64,000 nt of DNA from Castor canadensis (Eukaryota; Chordata; Mammalia; Rodentia; Castoridae). Numbering within the stretch: position 1 is the stretch's first letter; every line of letters starts with the position of its first letter. Shown here piece by piece: positions 23,815-36,335 of this stretch. Made by a program: the position numbers and the translations under genes. The notes under the pieces are model-generated. The model was not told the origin of the DNA, made no database searches, and saw only the letters and a list, made by a program, of their open reading frames with translations. Location of the stretch: the NCBI RefSeq assembly GCF_047511655.1, contig NC_133393.1, forward strand, positions 1,927,001 through 1,991,000, given 5' to 3'.

Positions 23815-24040
23815 AAGAAAGGAGCATTTATTGAAAGGCACTTAGGTGCCACCAGGCATTTTGCTGGGCTCTTTAAAAACGTGATCCATTTAATCATTTA
23901 CATCACGACAGCTCCCTATGATGTTACACATGAGAAAACTGAAGTTCAAAGAAATGAAGCAATGTGACGTAACACAGCTACTAAATACATGGCAGAATTG
24001 GAAATCATGTGAAGGTTAAGTCTGGTTCCAAAGCCCAGGT
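23815..24040 (+). repeat. MIR-like ancient SINE
   Basis: Contains ccaggcattttgctgggctc, a segment with gagaaaactgaagttcaaag and cacagctactaaatacatgg, the MIR order on the plus strand. L2-like sequence may follow near 24320-24400. Confidence 0.65.
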
Positions 24041-24412
24041 TCTCTCCATAATACTGTACTTTCTCAGTGATATGACATTTAAAACATAGGTTCCAATAAA
24101 ATCTTTTCAGGATGGAACTTCTTTCCCTCAGATGACACTTTATCTCAGAGCCCAAAGTTAGAAATAATCCCTTGCTCCAAACTTCAGTAGCAGTTGACCT
24201 ATATGCACCTCTACATCTCTCATCTCTCACCACGTTTATGATAGTTATGGAAAGTCTCTTACAGCACATTATCCTGTATTTTCTATTAATCACCTACTAT
24301 ACAAAGGTGATCAGCTGCTCTAGGACCATACGTTCCTTGAGGTAAAATCTGACTACTGGATCTTTGTACCCAGCTCTGAACCAGCACAAAAGAAAAAATG
24401 AATTAAATTAAT

Positions 24413-25066
24413 GTGGAAGGGTTCCTCAGTCTACTATGCCATTCTAAAGAGTACCATCCTATTATTCTGTTTTCTCCTATGGATGAAGCCTACAGTACGG
24501 CTAGTACAAGTCCCGATGCAAGCCCAACAGAGCAAAGAGAATATTTAAATTACGTGCCATTACTAACTCCAGAAAAGAAAGGGAAAGGTTTGTTTGTTGA
24601 ACAATGCAGACTTGTTCTAGAAGCATGCTCTCCACAATTCCTCAATTTATATCAGCTTATCCATATATTATTTGGGATTCCTCCCTTTGGCTTGAAAAAA
24701 TCAAATAGACCATCATTTACCAAGTCCCTTAAGAGTCAGAGACTATTCAATTACCATCAAAGACTGAAAAAAGAGAAATTTCCTAGGAAGCATTCCTCTT
24801 ATCTATCCCACTAAAACTGGTCATGTATCCAAAAGAGTAAACAAGTGAATGCAGTTATGGCTACCATTCTCAGAGACTACACAGAAAGACCATTCAGGTT
24901 GGAAATGACTTCTCAACAGTCTCTGCTCTGTCCACACAAGCTTTATATAGTCTTAAGCCAGAGCTCCAAGACACGTTACAGAAAAATAAATGCAGACATG
25001 TCTGAGCTCCAAGTATTAGCCCAGCATCATGAAGACAGAATTTCAAAGAAACTGGAAAATACATAA
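24413..25066 (+). pseudogene. gag-like remnant of the endogenous retrovirus
   Basis: Two open pieces (24413-24814 and 24845-25066) lie just upstream of the zinc-knuckle piece. The second resembles the end of a gammaretroviral capsid from its position and its charged, helix-like composition. The first is unassigned; it has no motif that I can name. Stops separate the pieces. Confidence 0.45.
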
Positions 25067-25293
25067 TGCAAGCTCATGGCATTGCAAACTCTAAACAATT
25101 TAACCCACAGCATGCTGCACAAATGAGGGCTCCCAATGATCTAGACATAAGCCAATGTCATAAGGAGAAAGGGCACTGGGCCCAGAATTGCCCCGCCCTC
25201 AAAAGAAGGGGAAAGCCCAAATGCCCTGCTCACCAGAGAATTACTGACTCTCCTCTGGGGAAACAAATGTTTGCTGTCTTCAACAACTGTTAA
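25066..25293 (+). pseudogene. Nucleocapsid-like remnant with CCHC zinc knuckle
   Basis: A 75-codon piece with a knuckle of the pattern C-x3-6-G-H-x4-C: the residues C, G, H and C around CHKEKGHWAQNC are visible, but the first cysteine of the canonical C-x2-C pair is replaced by S (ISQC). It is followed by a basic stretch and then by stops. In gammaretroviruses this domain packages the RNA genome; here it is a fragment. Confidence 0.65.
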
Positions 25294-25299
25294 ATTCTG

Positions 25300-25430
25300 A
25301 AGGTGAGATAACCCTACAAGTTGAAGGGCACCCACCATGTTTCTCAATGATACTGGGCAACACGCTCTACCCTTAATACCACCACCCATATTTCCTTTCC
25401 CTAATCCTCAGAGTCACCAAATTTTACCAG
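25300..25430 (+). pseudogene. Protease-like remnant
   Basis: After the nucleocapsid piece the translated strand shows an aspartate-threonine-glycine triplet near 25350-25360 in a hydrophobic context, the position of a retroviral aspartic protease active site. The residues on either side are not well preserved, and no frame stays open through a whole protease domain. Confidence 0.45.
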
Positions 25431-26161
25431 TATGAATTGTGATACTTTACCTCATCTTCATATTTCTATGGGACTTCTGAAAGCGCTACACAACTTCTCA
25501 TCTCTACTACTCCTAGTAAACCACTTAGAAGGCATATTACTTATGTATCATGAATTAGGGTATAAAAATTCCTGCAGGATTCCTTCCACAGGCTCTGACT
25601 CTTCTCTCTCATGACTATGTTCTCTAATGGCTTTGTCTAACTCCCCAAGGGTGGAGAGATTCATTTACCTCGTTCAACCTATCACCTACTTATAGATTTA
25701 ACTCAACCATTACAATTCTCTCTTCTTATTGGGCAACCCCACTGTCATCAGATGTTTATAGGTTACAGACTCATATAAGGTAGAAGTAGGTCCTTCTATG
25801 CCTTTCCCCTGTGTTTTTCAATATCATTTAAGACCAGAAGGACTTGAGAGGCTCCCCGATAATGCAAGGTTTATTATACAAAGAAACTAGATAGGATGTG
25901 TTGCCCCATTTCCAGTTTATGCAGTATTTCTATTTTTACTATTTAAAAGTCAAGTGATAAAGGATGTCAGTCCTAGATCCAAGATCAATAAAACTGACAA
26001 ATTCAATTTCCCCTAGTGTTTAATTATAACAGTGTCTTGCCTGCTATCTCTTCCAACATACTACATTTCATGGTTATCAATTCAGTCTTGTCTTTTGTTT
26101 TCATATTCCCCTTTATAAGGAACCCTAATACTTCACCTGGGCAAATCAGAAATACACCTGG

Positions 26162-26401
26162 ATGCTACACCCCAAGGGTCTACTGAGGTCTCATATGCTT
26201 CCTAAGTACCCTAAACGCCAATTTGACGGATGTGGCATTCCCAGGAGACTCCACTGTCATTCAGTAGTAGATGACATCCTTCTGTGTTCTGACAGTTATG
26301 ACAAGTCCCTTTTGAACACTGAACACCTTTTCAAGGCATTAGCAAGAAACAGCCACAAGGTGTCTGGAGACAAAACTCCATTATGCTCACTGTATGTTTG
26401 A
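26162..26401 (+). pseudogene. Reverse-transcriptase remnant
   Basis: A 79-codon piece carries VVDDILLCS, the catalytic site region of a class I retroviral reverse transcriptase (Y-V-D-D in functional enzymes, with the Y changed here). The following residues fit the usual distance to the next helix. The rest of pol cannot be followed in one frame. Confidence 0.65.
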
Positions 26402-27709
26402 TATCTGGGTCATATTTCAACTACACATAAAACAATGTTCACAGATGAAGTCTCTACTATTAAAAATTTTCCTCTTCCTGAAACAAAATGACAACTGAAA
26501 AGCTGGGAATCCTGTGGGACATGGTTACCTAATTTCTCTATGATTGCCTCTCTCTTCAATACATAATTAGTGAGTCATCCTCACCTCACAACTAGCAGCC
26601 TAGGACTCCCTGTCCAAAAAAGTCTTTCAAGAACCTTAAGGGCTTTCTTAAGGATAAATCCTGGATTTATCTTCCAATGACTGCATGCCTTTACTATGAC
26701 TTTTCTTCACCTGAAATTAGTCTTCATTTTTCTGTTCCTGTTCCTCTCCCCTTTCCCTACCTCTCAGATGGAACCTTTGGTAGGCCTTAGCTGAACTAGT
26801 CACCACTTTACATAACCACAGTCTGTTTGCTGGTTCTGTGCTCCCTTTCCAGTGGGGGCATCTGGTGTTTCCCAGATTCCATTGATCACAATGGCATCCA
26901 TTGTCCTTTTCTTACAATCTTTCCTCTCTCTGCCTCCACCATTTAAGGCTTAGACAAATAGCCATTGTGAGAAAACCTCTCTCTCTACTCTAGTCTATTT
27001 TTATAGGGATCATGTCTGTTTCGGTCATAATTTCACTACTGGCTCTTTCCTGGGAAGAGCATTTATCATCACACTTATCCAGTCATCACCAAATCAAATA
27101 TAAAGCCACCACGTTGCTCCAGGTTCCTCAGATACCCATTGCGTAAAGAGGAGTGTCCTCACTGGTCCTCCTTCCCACCCTAATTTCTCATATCCAAACC
27201 AACCATACATGGCCCTCCAACAGATCCTTTCTCCATTTTCAAAATCTTCACTCGTTAGTCGTTCTCAGCCATCAAATAATTATAACCCCTGGCTAACTTC
27301 TGCTGATTTCTTTGCCTGTGGAACCCAAATCTATTAGTTATTACCAGCTCTCTGGGCCAGATCCTGTTACTTTTACTAATCCTTTCATCATATTTGAATC
27401 CCTACCATTTTCTTCCTTTTTAAAACTATCTCTAAAGTAATTGCTCACTCCTTCCAGCTCACCTTGCTCTACCAGGACAAAAGAAGTGCCCAAGACATCA
27501 CAGGTTCCCCTGTAGGTAGTCTCAGTTCCTCAGGAGGCCAATCAGAAAGGAAAGCTATACACCTGGACCTAAGTTCTATCCATAGCCTATTTTGGGGAAG
27601 AATTTGCCACCTTTTATGTACCATCCCTAATAATGTATCAGCTCAACAGAGCCAATAGCACTGATGAAGCAGCACGCCTTGTCTCTGCACTTTACCACCC
27701 TGGCCAGTC

Positions 27710-28060
27710 ATGAGAAACCAGCCTCCTCTTCTCCAGAACCTCGCTACCCTCGACAGGGTTCTGGTTACAGAGGGAGGCTCTTGCACAATGTCAGAGCAGC
27801 TGCTATGCCTTTGTCCTGGAAAGCCTAGCTGGTGTCTTTTCCATAACCAGGAGGCTCAAGAGCAAATGAAGAAATTCGTCACAGCTGTCATTCTGATAAC
27901 AAGGAAAAATAGTCCTGGAACAACTTTCAGTGGATCCTGCAGGCCTGTGAACTTGGGCATCCAGATCAACTCAACCTTGAGTCCTTTTCTGCTTACCTGC
28001 ACAGGTATCCTTCTCATTACATGTCTCATGGGTCACACAGTACAGAAGGCTCACAACTGA
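27710..28060 (+). pseudogene. Envelope transmembrane-like remnant
   Basis: An open piece of 116 codons. Its start resembles the LQN-x-LD region followed by a cysteine-containing segment of class I transmembrane envelope subunits, and it ends with a hydrophobic run (SPFLLTCTGILLITCLM) that looks like a membrane anchor. The disulfide region lacks the usual cysteine spacing, and the piece has no intact upstream partner. Confidence 0.5.
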
Positions 28061-28149
28061 ACAAGGAATGGCCTCAGATTGCTCACAGGAAAGGAGAATG
28101 CCTCTTATTTCCTCCAACAAGGAGAGGGACTGACAAATCAGGCTCCTGA

Positions 28150-28540
28150 GTCCTCTTCTCAATTAGGACTTAACTTTTCTATTTCTGTGTTCTTTCCATT
28201 AGTCACTTGTCAGTTTAGAGTGACCTCCCCACCCTCAATATCTACTTACCCTTGAAATCTGATCAAATTCCTCATCCCCTAGTCTTGGTATCTAATCCTC
28301 CTGGCTTGCCTTCAACAAGAATCTCCCTACCCCTGGTGTTTGTTTCCTCTTAGTAATTGTCCATCCACTGACCGCTACCCTGTTCCCTGTTGTAAATCCC
28401 CACCTGTCCATGCTCTATTTGGAAACTAAGCACAGATCTATATCAATATCTCTTTTCCATATTACAATAGCTCCTAAATAAAATCTGTGTTAAACACTTT
28501 CCTGTCCAGTTTCAGTTTTCATTAAAAGCAGTAAGCATTT
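28150..28540 (+). mobile_element. 3' LTR-like end of the endogenous retrovirus
   Basis: Follows the envelope remnant. A pyrimidine-rich stretch ends with a block containing ttgtaaatccccacctgtcc, agctcctaaataaaatctgt (AATAAA near 28475) and gttaaacactttcctgtcc, typical of the R/U5 part of a class I LTR. Exact ends are unclear and no matching 5' LTR was found near 24400, so the provirus is truncated at its left side. Confidence 0.5.
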
Positions 28541-28869
28541 AATACTTTAGGGTTATATCACCAGCAAGGTATATTATTAACAAGAAAAGTCTATCCTGAG
28601 TGACCTTGATCTGGTGTGTTAAAGTACTCATAGATTTTGCCTCTGACTTCCTCATTAGGAAAACTTGAATCTAGTTACTCCCTCCTACTCATAGGACCTT
28701 AAAAAACTCAACTAAGCAATTTGAAATTTGTGGCACAGCTGGAAGATACTGCTGCTCTTACTATAATCAGGAAATTATTCTTGTGGTGTAATAAATACTT
28801 CTTCTCTGCAAGAGTTACTGCATTTCTTACTGGGGTTCATGTGTCTTAGACATGAAGCAGCAAGGTGTT

Positions 28870-29035
28870 ACAGAAAGAACAGATTTGGGTTCTAACTGCT
28901 ACCTACCAGCTGAATAGTGTTGGGCAATTATAAATTACCTTAGTTTCTCTTTCTTCATTTTTATTACTGCAATGATGATACCTGACCTTTATCCTATGCA
29001 AAAGCACTTTGTTAACCCTAAAATGCTAAGTATAT
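28870..29035 (+). repeat. MIR-like ancient SINE
   Basis: Contains gatttgggttctaactgcta, a gttgggcaattataaattac segment and tttctctttcttcattttta, in MIR order. Confidence 0.65.
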
Positions 29036-29119
29036 GTTATGATTATATGCTATAATTATTTGTATAAGATTTGTACAAATCAGTTTGTGTCACTTTTGAC
29101 AGGTAAGTTTTTTAAAATT

Positions 29120-29315
29120 ATAATCAATTTTTTTCTCCTTTATCATTTACATTTACATACATTGGTATACAATGATACATTGTTTGTGCCACCTCCCTCC
29201 TCCCGCCACTGCTTCCGGGCAGAACCTGTTCTGCCCTCCGATTTTGTTCAAGAGAAAACACAACAGGTAATAAGAAAAACATCATTTTTGCTAGTTTGGG
29301 ATAAAGACAGCTAAG
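29120..29315 (-). mobile_element. L1 3' end, 5'-truncated
   Basis: On the plus strand a T-rich start leads into ccacctccctcctcccgcca, then gcccttatttt-like sequence (ctgccctccgattttgttca) and gctagtttgggataaagaca. The same landmarks, better preserved, occur in the L1 tail at 39342-39863. It is the reverse complement of an L1 3' UTR. Confidence 0.65.
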
Positions 29316-29949
29316 ATTTTAAAAAATAGGTTCCATTTTACATTCTAACATATCTGTGACTCCTCCTAGGAGTTTGCTTTAAAAGGTGTTAACCACAGAT
29401 TTATAAAAATCCTATCTGGACACACAGGACTTACACTCTCCATCTTCAGGTCCTGGAACCCATGGAAAACATTTTCAGTTCTGGAATCCAGAGTATGTAG
29501 ATTTTCTTTCCTCAAATTTCCCCTGGGGGCAGGGTCAAGCTAAAGGTATTTTTAATTGGCCTTGGCAGGAAATGAAAAGGAAGCAGTAAGATGCCAAAAA
29601 TGCACAGATCAAAAGAAAGGTTGCCTATGTGTAAAAAAACAAAACCCTGCCATCATTATCGGAGCAAGATGGAAAGCTGCCTATTCAGCAATGAGGGTCA
29701 TTGCTTTGTTCTGTGGGTTTGTTTTGTGTTTTTCATATTCTAGCACAAGGACTACACACAAATAGACTCAGAAACCAACCTTTGATGGTCATCTGTTACC
29801 TGGGGCTGTGTCACCTACTCATTCCAACTCTATTCACCAGGTATTAAATAAAGAGAACTTGGTGCAACTGCACTAGTGCTGTCAGCAATAAAAACAGAGT
29901 CCGCTTAGTGAGGTTTCAGCTAACAGTGGCTGCCACTTCTATGGCTCTT

Positions 29950-30100
29950 TACTGCTTAGTAAGATGGTGCTCCTCTATCCTTCACTGCTTGTAAGGAATG
30001 TAAGTTACATATCCCTGTTTTATAAATGAGGAAACTAAGGTTTCCAGAGGTCGAGTAGTCATTTCAATTATTTCACAGAAAATCTGGAATTAAAATCCTA
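29950..30100 (+). repeat. MIR-like ancient SINE
   Basis: Contains ccctgttttataaatgagga and aactaaggtttccagaggtc, the MIR core, with the remaining parts strongly diverged. Confidence 0.6.
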
Positions 30101-30799
30101 GTCGTCTTCTTCCTGGATGATACTCTAAAAGTATAAATGGAGAAGAAAAAAAAAAGAAAAAACACGTAACAACCCAGTGTCATTTATCCAAGAAATATCA
30201 TTTAATTACTTCAGGGTCATCTGAAAGTCACAGAACCCCAGTTGAACAAAATGTTTCTGATTCCAGTGAGACGTGTCTACTTCCTAAAGAACCAGTAACT
30301 TTAAGAAGTCATTCATATCATTTATTTGAGCTAACTTGCCAGTATTTTGGAATAAAAATATAACACAATGGGAAGTTGAAAGTTTAAAATGAGAAAACAC
30401 CAGTGTTTCAGCATGCATCCAAAAAGCTGGTTTTCTTCAGCTCACTCCTCATATAATTTTCTAGTTGAGGACATGGAGGAAACTGGAGAAAAAATCAGAG
30501 GAAGGTGAATATGAAAACACACTAGAGCCTGTTAAACTGACAGCCTGGTCTGGAGCTTCAGCAAAGTTAGCTTCCTTAACAGTTGGAACCAGAATTTAGA
30601 GCTGAGACAGGCTTTAAACATCATCTCTGACACAGCAAACAGGGTATCTAGCCCTTAGCTTGAAGGGGAGTTGGGCAAAGAGCCTGTCTCTGCACTGCCA
30701 AGCTCAGGTCCTCTCATTCACTTCTGGAAATGCTTCAAGGAGCACAAAGCCTAGCAAACAAATGACAGCTGCCTAATTAATGCTTACTTGACTCAAATC

Positions 30800-30881
30800 A
30801 CCCCCCAACCCCCAAAGGGATTGAACCCAGGCCTTACACTTGCTAGGCAAGTGCTGTATCACTTGAACCACAACCCCAGCT
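30800..30881 (-). mobile_element. ID-type SINE
   Basis: Plus strand shows a C-rich tail then gggattgaacccaggcctta, cacttgctaggcaagtgctg and tatcacttgaaccacaaccc, the reverse complement of a complete ID body. No A-rich tail remains on the minus-strand 3' side. Confidence 0.85.
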
Positions 30882-33759
30882 TGGCTGAACTTTTAGAAAT
30901 GTCTTTTTTATTGTATGTTCATAGACTTGATTACATCAGAGGACTGAAAGTTTATCTTATGATTTAATTCTGTTAACTTCCAGTGACAAGAGAGATCAAG
31001 CAAATTCCTAAAACTAAATACTATAACTTAACATACTATTTAAATAGTGACCTTCAATAATTTAACATGTAGGAAATGGTCTTGGGGGTGAGGTTGTATG
31101 GCAGGTCATCTCCACTGGTCTCCTTGAATCAAGTATGCCTGATGTTGAGGAAGGATTAACAGAGGACCGGGCAGCATCTTTTCTGGCACCCTTGTTTTAG
31201 AAAGGGTGTTATTCACTGCTATGTACACCACTGACATTAACAGGAAGGAAGCTTAATTAACATTCCAAATATGATTTGTCAAATTTGAAGGTAGAAACCA
31301 CAAATGACCTTTCATTCAGTAAAGCAAAGCATTTATTGAATAGCATACTAATAGCTGAAAAGTCTAAACAGCAACCCTTAAGAGGTGGTCAATTTACTCT
31401 CCATCTCACTAGTGGAAAGAAGCCCCAGGGGCAGGCTGACTGATGTGGAATGCACTGGCCCAAGATGAGGTGGCTCAGCATGAATAAACTAGTCTTTTCC
31501 CTACTGGAAAAGAAAGGTAAACTGAAAACTCATCCAAGTCTACAGCACAGACTACACAGGGAGCTGGCAGGTAAGAGCTTCTGCTCTCCAAAGGAGAGGT
31601 GCTTTCCTCTTTACAGATATAAATTGTGACTTAAAAAAAAAAAAACATTTTGAAGAATTAGATGTAAATTTGTTTAACTTCTTCTAGACTAGCTTCATCC
31701 TATTTACTTATTTTCCCAGATTCATCTTCTGTTCCCTCCCCCATCCTCTGGTTGTTTTCCTGGTTTTCCCTATCAGGGCACTTTAATTCACAGAATTTTC
31801 AAGGACTAGCTTGATTATCAAAAAGATAGCTCAAGATACTCTTGACGTGGTTTAGGACAAGTTCCCCAAACAGGACATTGAAAAAGCAGGAAGCTCACTT
31901 TCATGATTTCTTTGGTCCTTCTCTAAAGCCACAGATTTAGGAAAACAAAGTTCTGACCTCTCTCTGAATAAGACTTTATTCCAGAGATGCCCCCCCTACC
32001 TGGAGGGCTTCTCTCTGAAGACAGATACAGAAAAGAAACTGATCAAACGGGCCTTGCTAAATGATCCTGGGTTAAGCCCTCTTCATCCAGTCATGCTTCC
32101 CCAAGGCTGCCTTCCACTGAACCTGAGCATAAAAATATCCATGTTTCCTTGGATTTTCATTTCCTCATGAAGACTCTCATATGGCATAAAACTTACATTA
32201 AATGAATTTGTGTTTTTTGCTCTTATTATCTGTCTTAAGTTATAGGGTCTTACCATGAACATAGTGCTGGGTGGGAAAAAATTTCCTCCTCCATAACACT
32301 TATAACCTAGTAAAACTTATGCACAAGTCTAAGGTTTTGAAGAGCTCCCAAGATGACTGCAGAATAAAACCCTGTAATCCTACAAATATTATCTAATATT
32401 TTATATAAACATTAAAATACTTATTGCTGTTTCAATAGCATGTTTCTAGGTGCATAAAGGTTCAGAACTGATGTGTATTCTCGGAGCACATCTTTTATCA
32501 CATATAAAAACAACTGTCCATTTTAATAATTATGCTGCATTTTTTATGATATTTCACTCCAACTTTATTTTTGATCTCACTTGCTGGCATCTTCTGCACC
32601 TTCTCCATTCCATCCCCTTTATTTTCAATCTTTCTGTGTCAGACATCTTGAAAAAAATAGCAAATGGGTAATTGGCTACGCATGACCACCCTCTAGTGGT
32701 TACTCTTAGCACATTAAAAATCCTTTTTCTATCAATATCCAAAATGAACCAGACTCTACAAAAAAGACAAGAGGTAAGTAGCACATTGACACTTCCAATG
32801 TAATTATAAAATTAGTTAAATGATTTTTCCCAAAGTCACAACAATGTAGTAAGATATTTCACTAGAAGACTTCGTATTATCGTCTAGTCATCTAAGCTCA
32901 GCTACATAACGGATGAACAAAAGAAAACATCACACGATTTTAAAAGCTGGCAATATATGGTACAAGAAATGTATCATACCCTGAAATGACAAAGAGCATG
33001 AGAGAAAGCTGTAATTTACAGTGACAAGGCAGATTGTTTCCATACAATTTCAGGGACAAAGACTAAATGAAAATGGATCTGTAGCCTCCTGTTGTATGCA
33101 AGTGTTTATTTTTTTGCTAAAGGGTAGGAGCCAAGAGCTCACACTTGGTAAGACTAAATTTCATAAGGTTGTTTTCTTCTGCAGGAAATCGAAGGAGACA
33201 TTACAAAATAATTCTATCAAGAATTACAAAAATGTATGTATTGACAGATGGTTATTTTTTGGAAGGAATTTACAAGGCCTTTTGGAGAGGTGGTTGATTC
33301 CAGGATGAAGTCAGGGAAAACAAAAGATGAGTCAAGGACCTTGTGATGGCAGAGAGGCTGTAATCAAAGAGAAGATGGGACCATGTCAAAGGGCAAGGAA
33401 CTGGCCCTAAAGAGCTCCCAATGGCCAAAGCGTGAATAATCTGAGCAACAAAATTAACAATATAATCCACAGAAGGAAACCTATATCCATGAAGGCATCT
33501 CTCATGAATAACTATGGGGAAAAGGACAGCCTTTATTTATAGAAGACTTCTAATAAGGTAGTAGTAGGGAAATAGAAAGTAATCATTAGAATACCCAAGA
33601 ATATAGGTGTAGGCAAAATACACAGAAGGATGCTAAAACTAGTAGGGAATCAGTCTATTTACACAGTCTAAAAGTATCTCCCCCCACAAGACATTTTGAG
33701 AAGAAAGCAGTAAATCTACAGCAGAGAAACCCAGCAAATAGTGCCCTGACCTAGTGATT

Positions 33760-34165
33760 AAGGTTAATATCAGTAGTAATCAATCCTGTGGCATTTCCAG
33801 CAAAAATGGGCAACCTCAATCTAATTATGATAAACATGGAACAAACCCAAAGTGAGGGGCAGTATACAAACCTGGCCCGTACCTTCTAAATTATCAAGGT
33901 CATAAAAAGCCAGGAGACCAACTAGAAGAGATCAAGGAGATATGGCAACTAAATGCAATGTGGAATCCTACACTGGATCTTGGAATGCAGAGGACATTAC
34001 TAAGACAGGTGAAATGTGAATCAAGTCTCCACTTAATATATTTCATCAACGTTAATCTGTTGATTTTGATTACGGTATACAGCTATGCAGAATGCTAATA
34101 CTGGGGAAGTTAAATGAAGAGTACATGGAACTCTTTATATTAGTTTTACAACTTTTCTGTATGCC
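33760..34165 (+). mobile_element. Old L1 3' UTR
   Basis: Contains aacaaacccaaagtgagggg, a tcaaggtcataaaaagccag segment, caactaaatgcaatgtggaa and a terminal acaacttttctgtatgccag, which follow an old mammalian L1 (L1M) 3' UTR in order. A MIR-like stretch follows. Confidence 0.6.
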
Positions 34166-34325
34166 AGCAATGGACTAGTACAACACAGATTATTCTCCTA
34201 AGAACCCTAAAAGTTGTATGATTATCCCTGTTGTACAGCCTGGTAAAGTACGAGGTGGAAAGATTGAGTGAAATGTTCAAATGCACACATAAGACATAGT
34301 GTTAGCACTGAAACCTTTTTATGTG
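34166..34325 (+). repeat. MIR-like ancient SINE
   Basis: Contains gattatccctgttgtacagc and ttagcactgaaacctttttat with a MIR-like spacing; diverged. Confidence 0.5.
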
Positions 34326-35587
34326 TTCTTCAAAGATGGTGTTCTTTCTCCCATGTTATGATGAACACACATATGTCCATTTATCTACCCAAGAAACACA
34401 GGTGATTTCTTCTGAAACTGAAGTAAAAATTTCAGCAGCAGCAATGCTAGAAATAGCACAGGTGATTTTTAGAACCTAGTGGCTTAATGTGCTTAAAACA
34501 TACAGTACCAGGAAACAAAAAAGGTTTTCTGTCATATAGTAATAAAGGGCAAATTACTATGTATTTAAGTAAAGTCACTTTAATTCACCTTAACATTCAG
34601 GCAGTCTTGTAGAACCATACAAATTATAACAGACTGAAAAGCCTCCCGATAAGAAGTATATAATAAAGGCTGATTTGTAACAAAGGTCAGATAGCTTCAG
34701 CAGACATAGGTGTTTTAGCATATACTTCAAATATATCTAGTACAGAAAACTTAAGTGAATTTTCAGATTTATCTTAGTCACTTTTTTTCTTTGCAACTTG
34801 CACAATACATAATTTACTCATATAAACAACACACAAATACAATTCAACATGAAGGAGCAGCAGATAAAACCCCAGAGAAATACAAGGTTTGAAAGACATT
34901 TCCCCTTTTAGTGATATGTTACAGGCACCCCGGTAATGGTAAGTTACTACTTCTTATAAATTATGATACAGAATCAGAATTAGAACCCCAAAACAAAGTC
35001 GCTGCTTTCTTATGACAAATGTAACTGAATTAAATGATTGATGGTTTGTGATCTCAGCCATGCAGGGAGATGGCTCTACCAAGGAAGGGCTCTGTAAACT
35101 CCATTGTCTCGCATCAGGCTACCTGTCTGCTTCTCAACTTGAACACAGTTTCTCATTAAGACTCTGAATTTATGTTGCCATGCTGTTCTTTCAAATGAAT
35201 TATACACAGGGGACATGCTAGCACAAAAAGATGACAAGATAAACAATGCAATTTCTTTCAATTCTACTACCCTAATATTTTTAAGCACATATTATTTCAT
35301 GTTAGAAGGTGCTGCAAATAGCTGAACAAATCTCTCATGTATTTCCCCACAGAGATCTGATGTGAAATTAAAGGATCAACGGTCAACCATGAGCACACTC
35401 AAAGAACTGCTGGGAGAAAGCAGCCGCCTGAACAGACTAAAGGACATTCACGATACGCGTCATAGTGGGTCAGTTTTAGTACTTCACCAGATCACACGTT
35501 CAACAAGGAATGCTAAAGTGATCTATATGTATAAATCAATTCTCAGCCTTGAAGAGCTGATTTTCAAATTACATGGCAATTAGTTAT

Positions 35588-36335
35588 TCTCACAATATCA
35601 CTGAAGCACAGAATGCATCACTGAACAACAATGCATCTGAGAGATGCATTTTAGGTCATATTGTTGCTATATGAACATCATAAGGTACTCTCACAGAAAC
35701 TAAGTGATACAGGCCATCAAGCATTCTACCTGTCCATGGTAGAGGAATGGACAGGCCTGCAGCTGGTAAAACATAGCATGCTGTCTCATGGTAATTTGTT
35801 TTGGCAGTGTTGAGAATCCAAAACCTGAAGGGCTCAGGCATGTTAGGCCTCTCCTACCCCTCAGGTTATGATTCTGGACCATTTTACAAAACTTATTTTG
35901 CATCAAGTCCTTCATATTACTTATGTTTATAAGATTCCCTACTTGAGGAGTTCTCATAGGACTCTGAAACTTTGTTACAGCTAACAATTTTCCTCTACTT
36001 TGCACATGTGCAAGGTTTTGGTCCAGTGTGCATTCTTACATGTGGTCAACAGAAGACTCTGCACATCCAATCAAGGATACCCACCACAGTAAGCAAAAGA
36101 ACAGTAATTTATCACAAGTCTTGTTTGTACATAACTATGTGCTATGCTTTAATACAGTGTATATCCCTACATATGAGTTTATGGCAACCACAAACTCACA
36201 AGTAATGAATGCACTCCTCTGACAACACTGAGAGAGAGCTCTTCGGCTGTTATGATCTGTGGGACCAATACTGTACACGTGGTCATCCTCATGACCACAC
36301 TGTACTGTGGGACATGACTGTATGTAGGAGCAGTG
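35588..36335 (+). mobile_element. DNA transposon relic (Tigger-like)
   Basis: The left part (gagagatgcattttaggtca, followed by gaacatcataaggtactctc) and the right part (gttatgatctgtgggaccaa, ending ggacatgactgtatgta) resemble the two ends of a common mammalian cut-and-paste element; the interior is degraded. Assignment to the Tigger/mariner group is from memory. Confidence 0.4.

Larger units (their letters stand above)
24430..28150 (+). mobile_element. Class I (gammaretrovirus-like) endogenous retrovirus, internal region, heavily broken
   Basis: An old retroviral copy on the plus strand in the PRIM2 intron, opposite to the gene. Short open pieces appear in gag-pol-env order: a zinc-knuckle nucleocapsid piece near 25162-25206, a protease-like piece with a D-T-G motif near 25350-25370, a reverse-transcriptase piece around the V-D-D site at 26260-26290, and an envelope transmembrane-like piece at 27710-28060. 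A single CCHC knuckle and the form of the RT and envelope pieces point to class I. The distance from RT to the envelope piece (about 1.4 kb) is too short for RNase H, integrase and the surface envelope, so large deletions are present. No open frame exceeds about 135 codons. The relation of the first part (24430-24830) to gag is inferred from position only. Confidence 0.7.

Noticed and set aside
25066..25293. CCHC zinc-knuckle frame as a possible host zinc-finger gene
   Set aside because: It sits in gag position in a retroviral relic, is followed by protease- and RT-like remnants, and has lost a zinc ligand.
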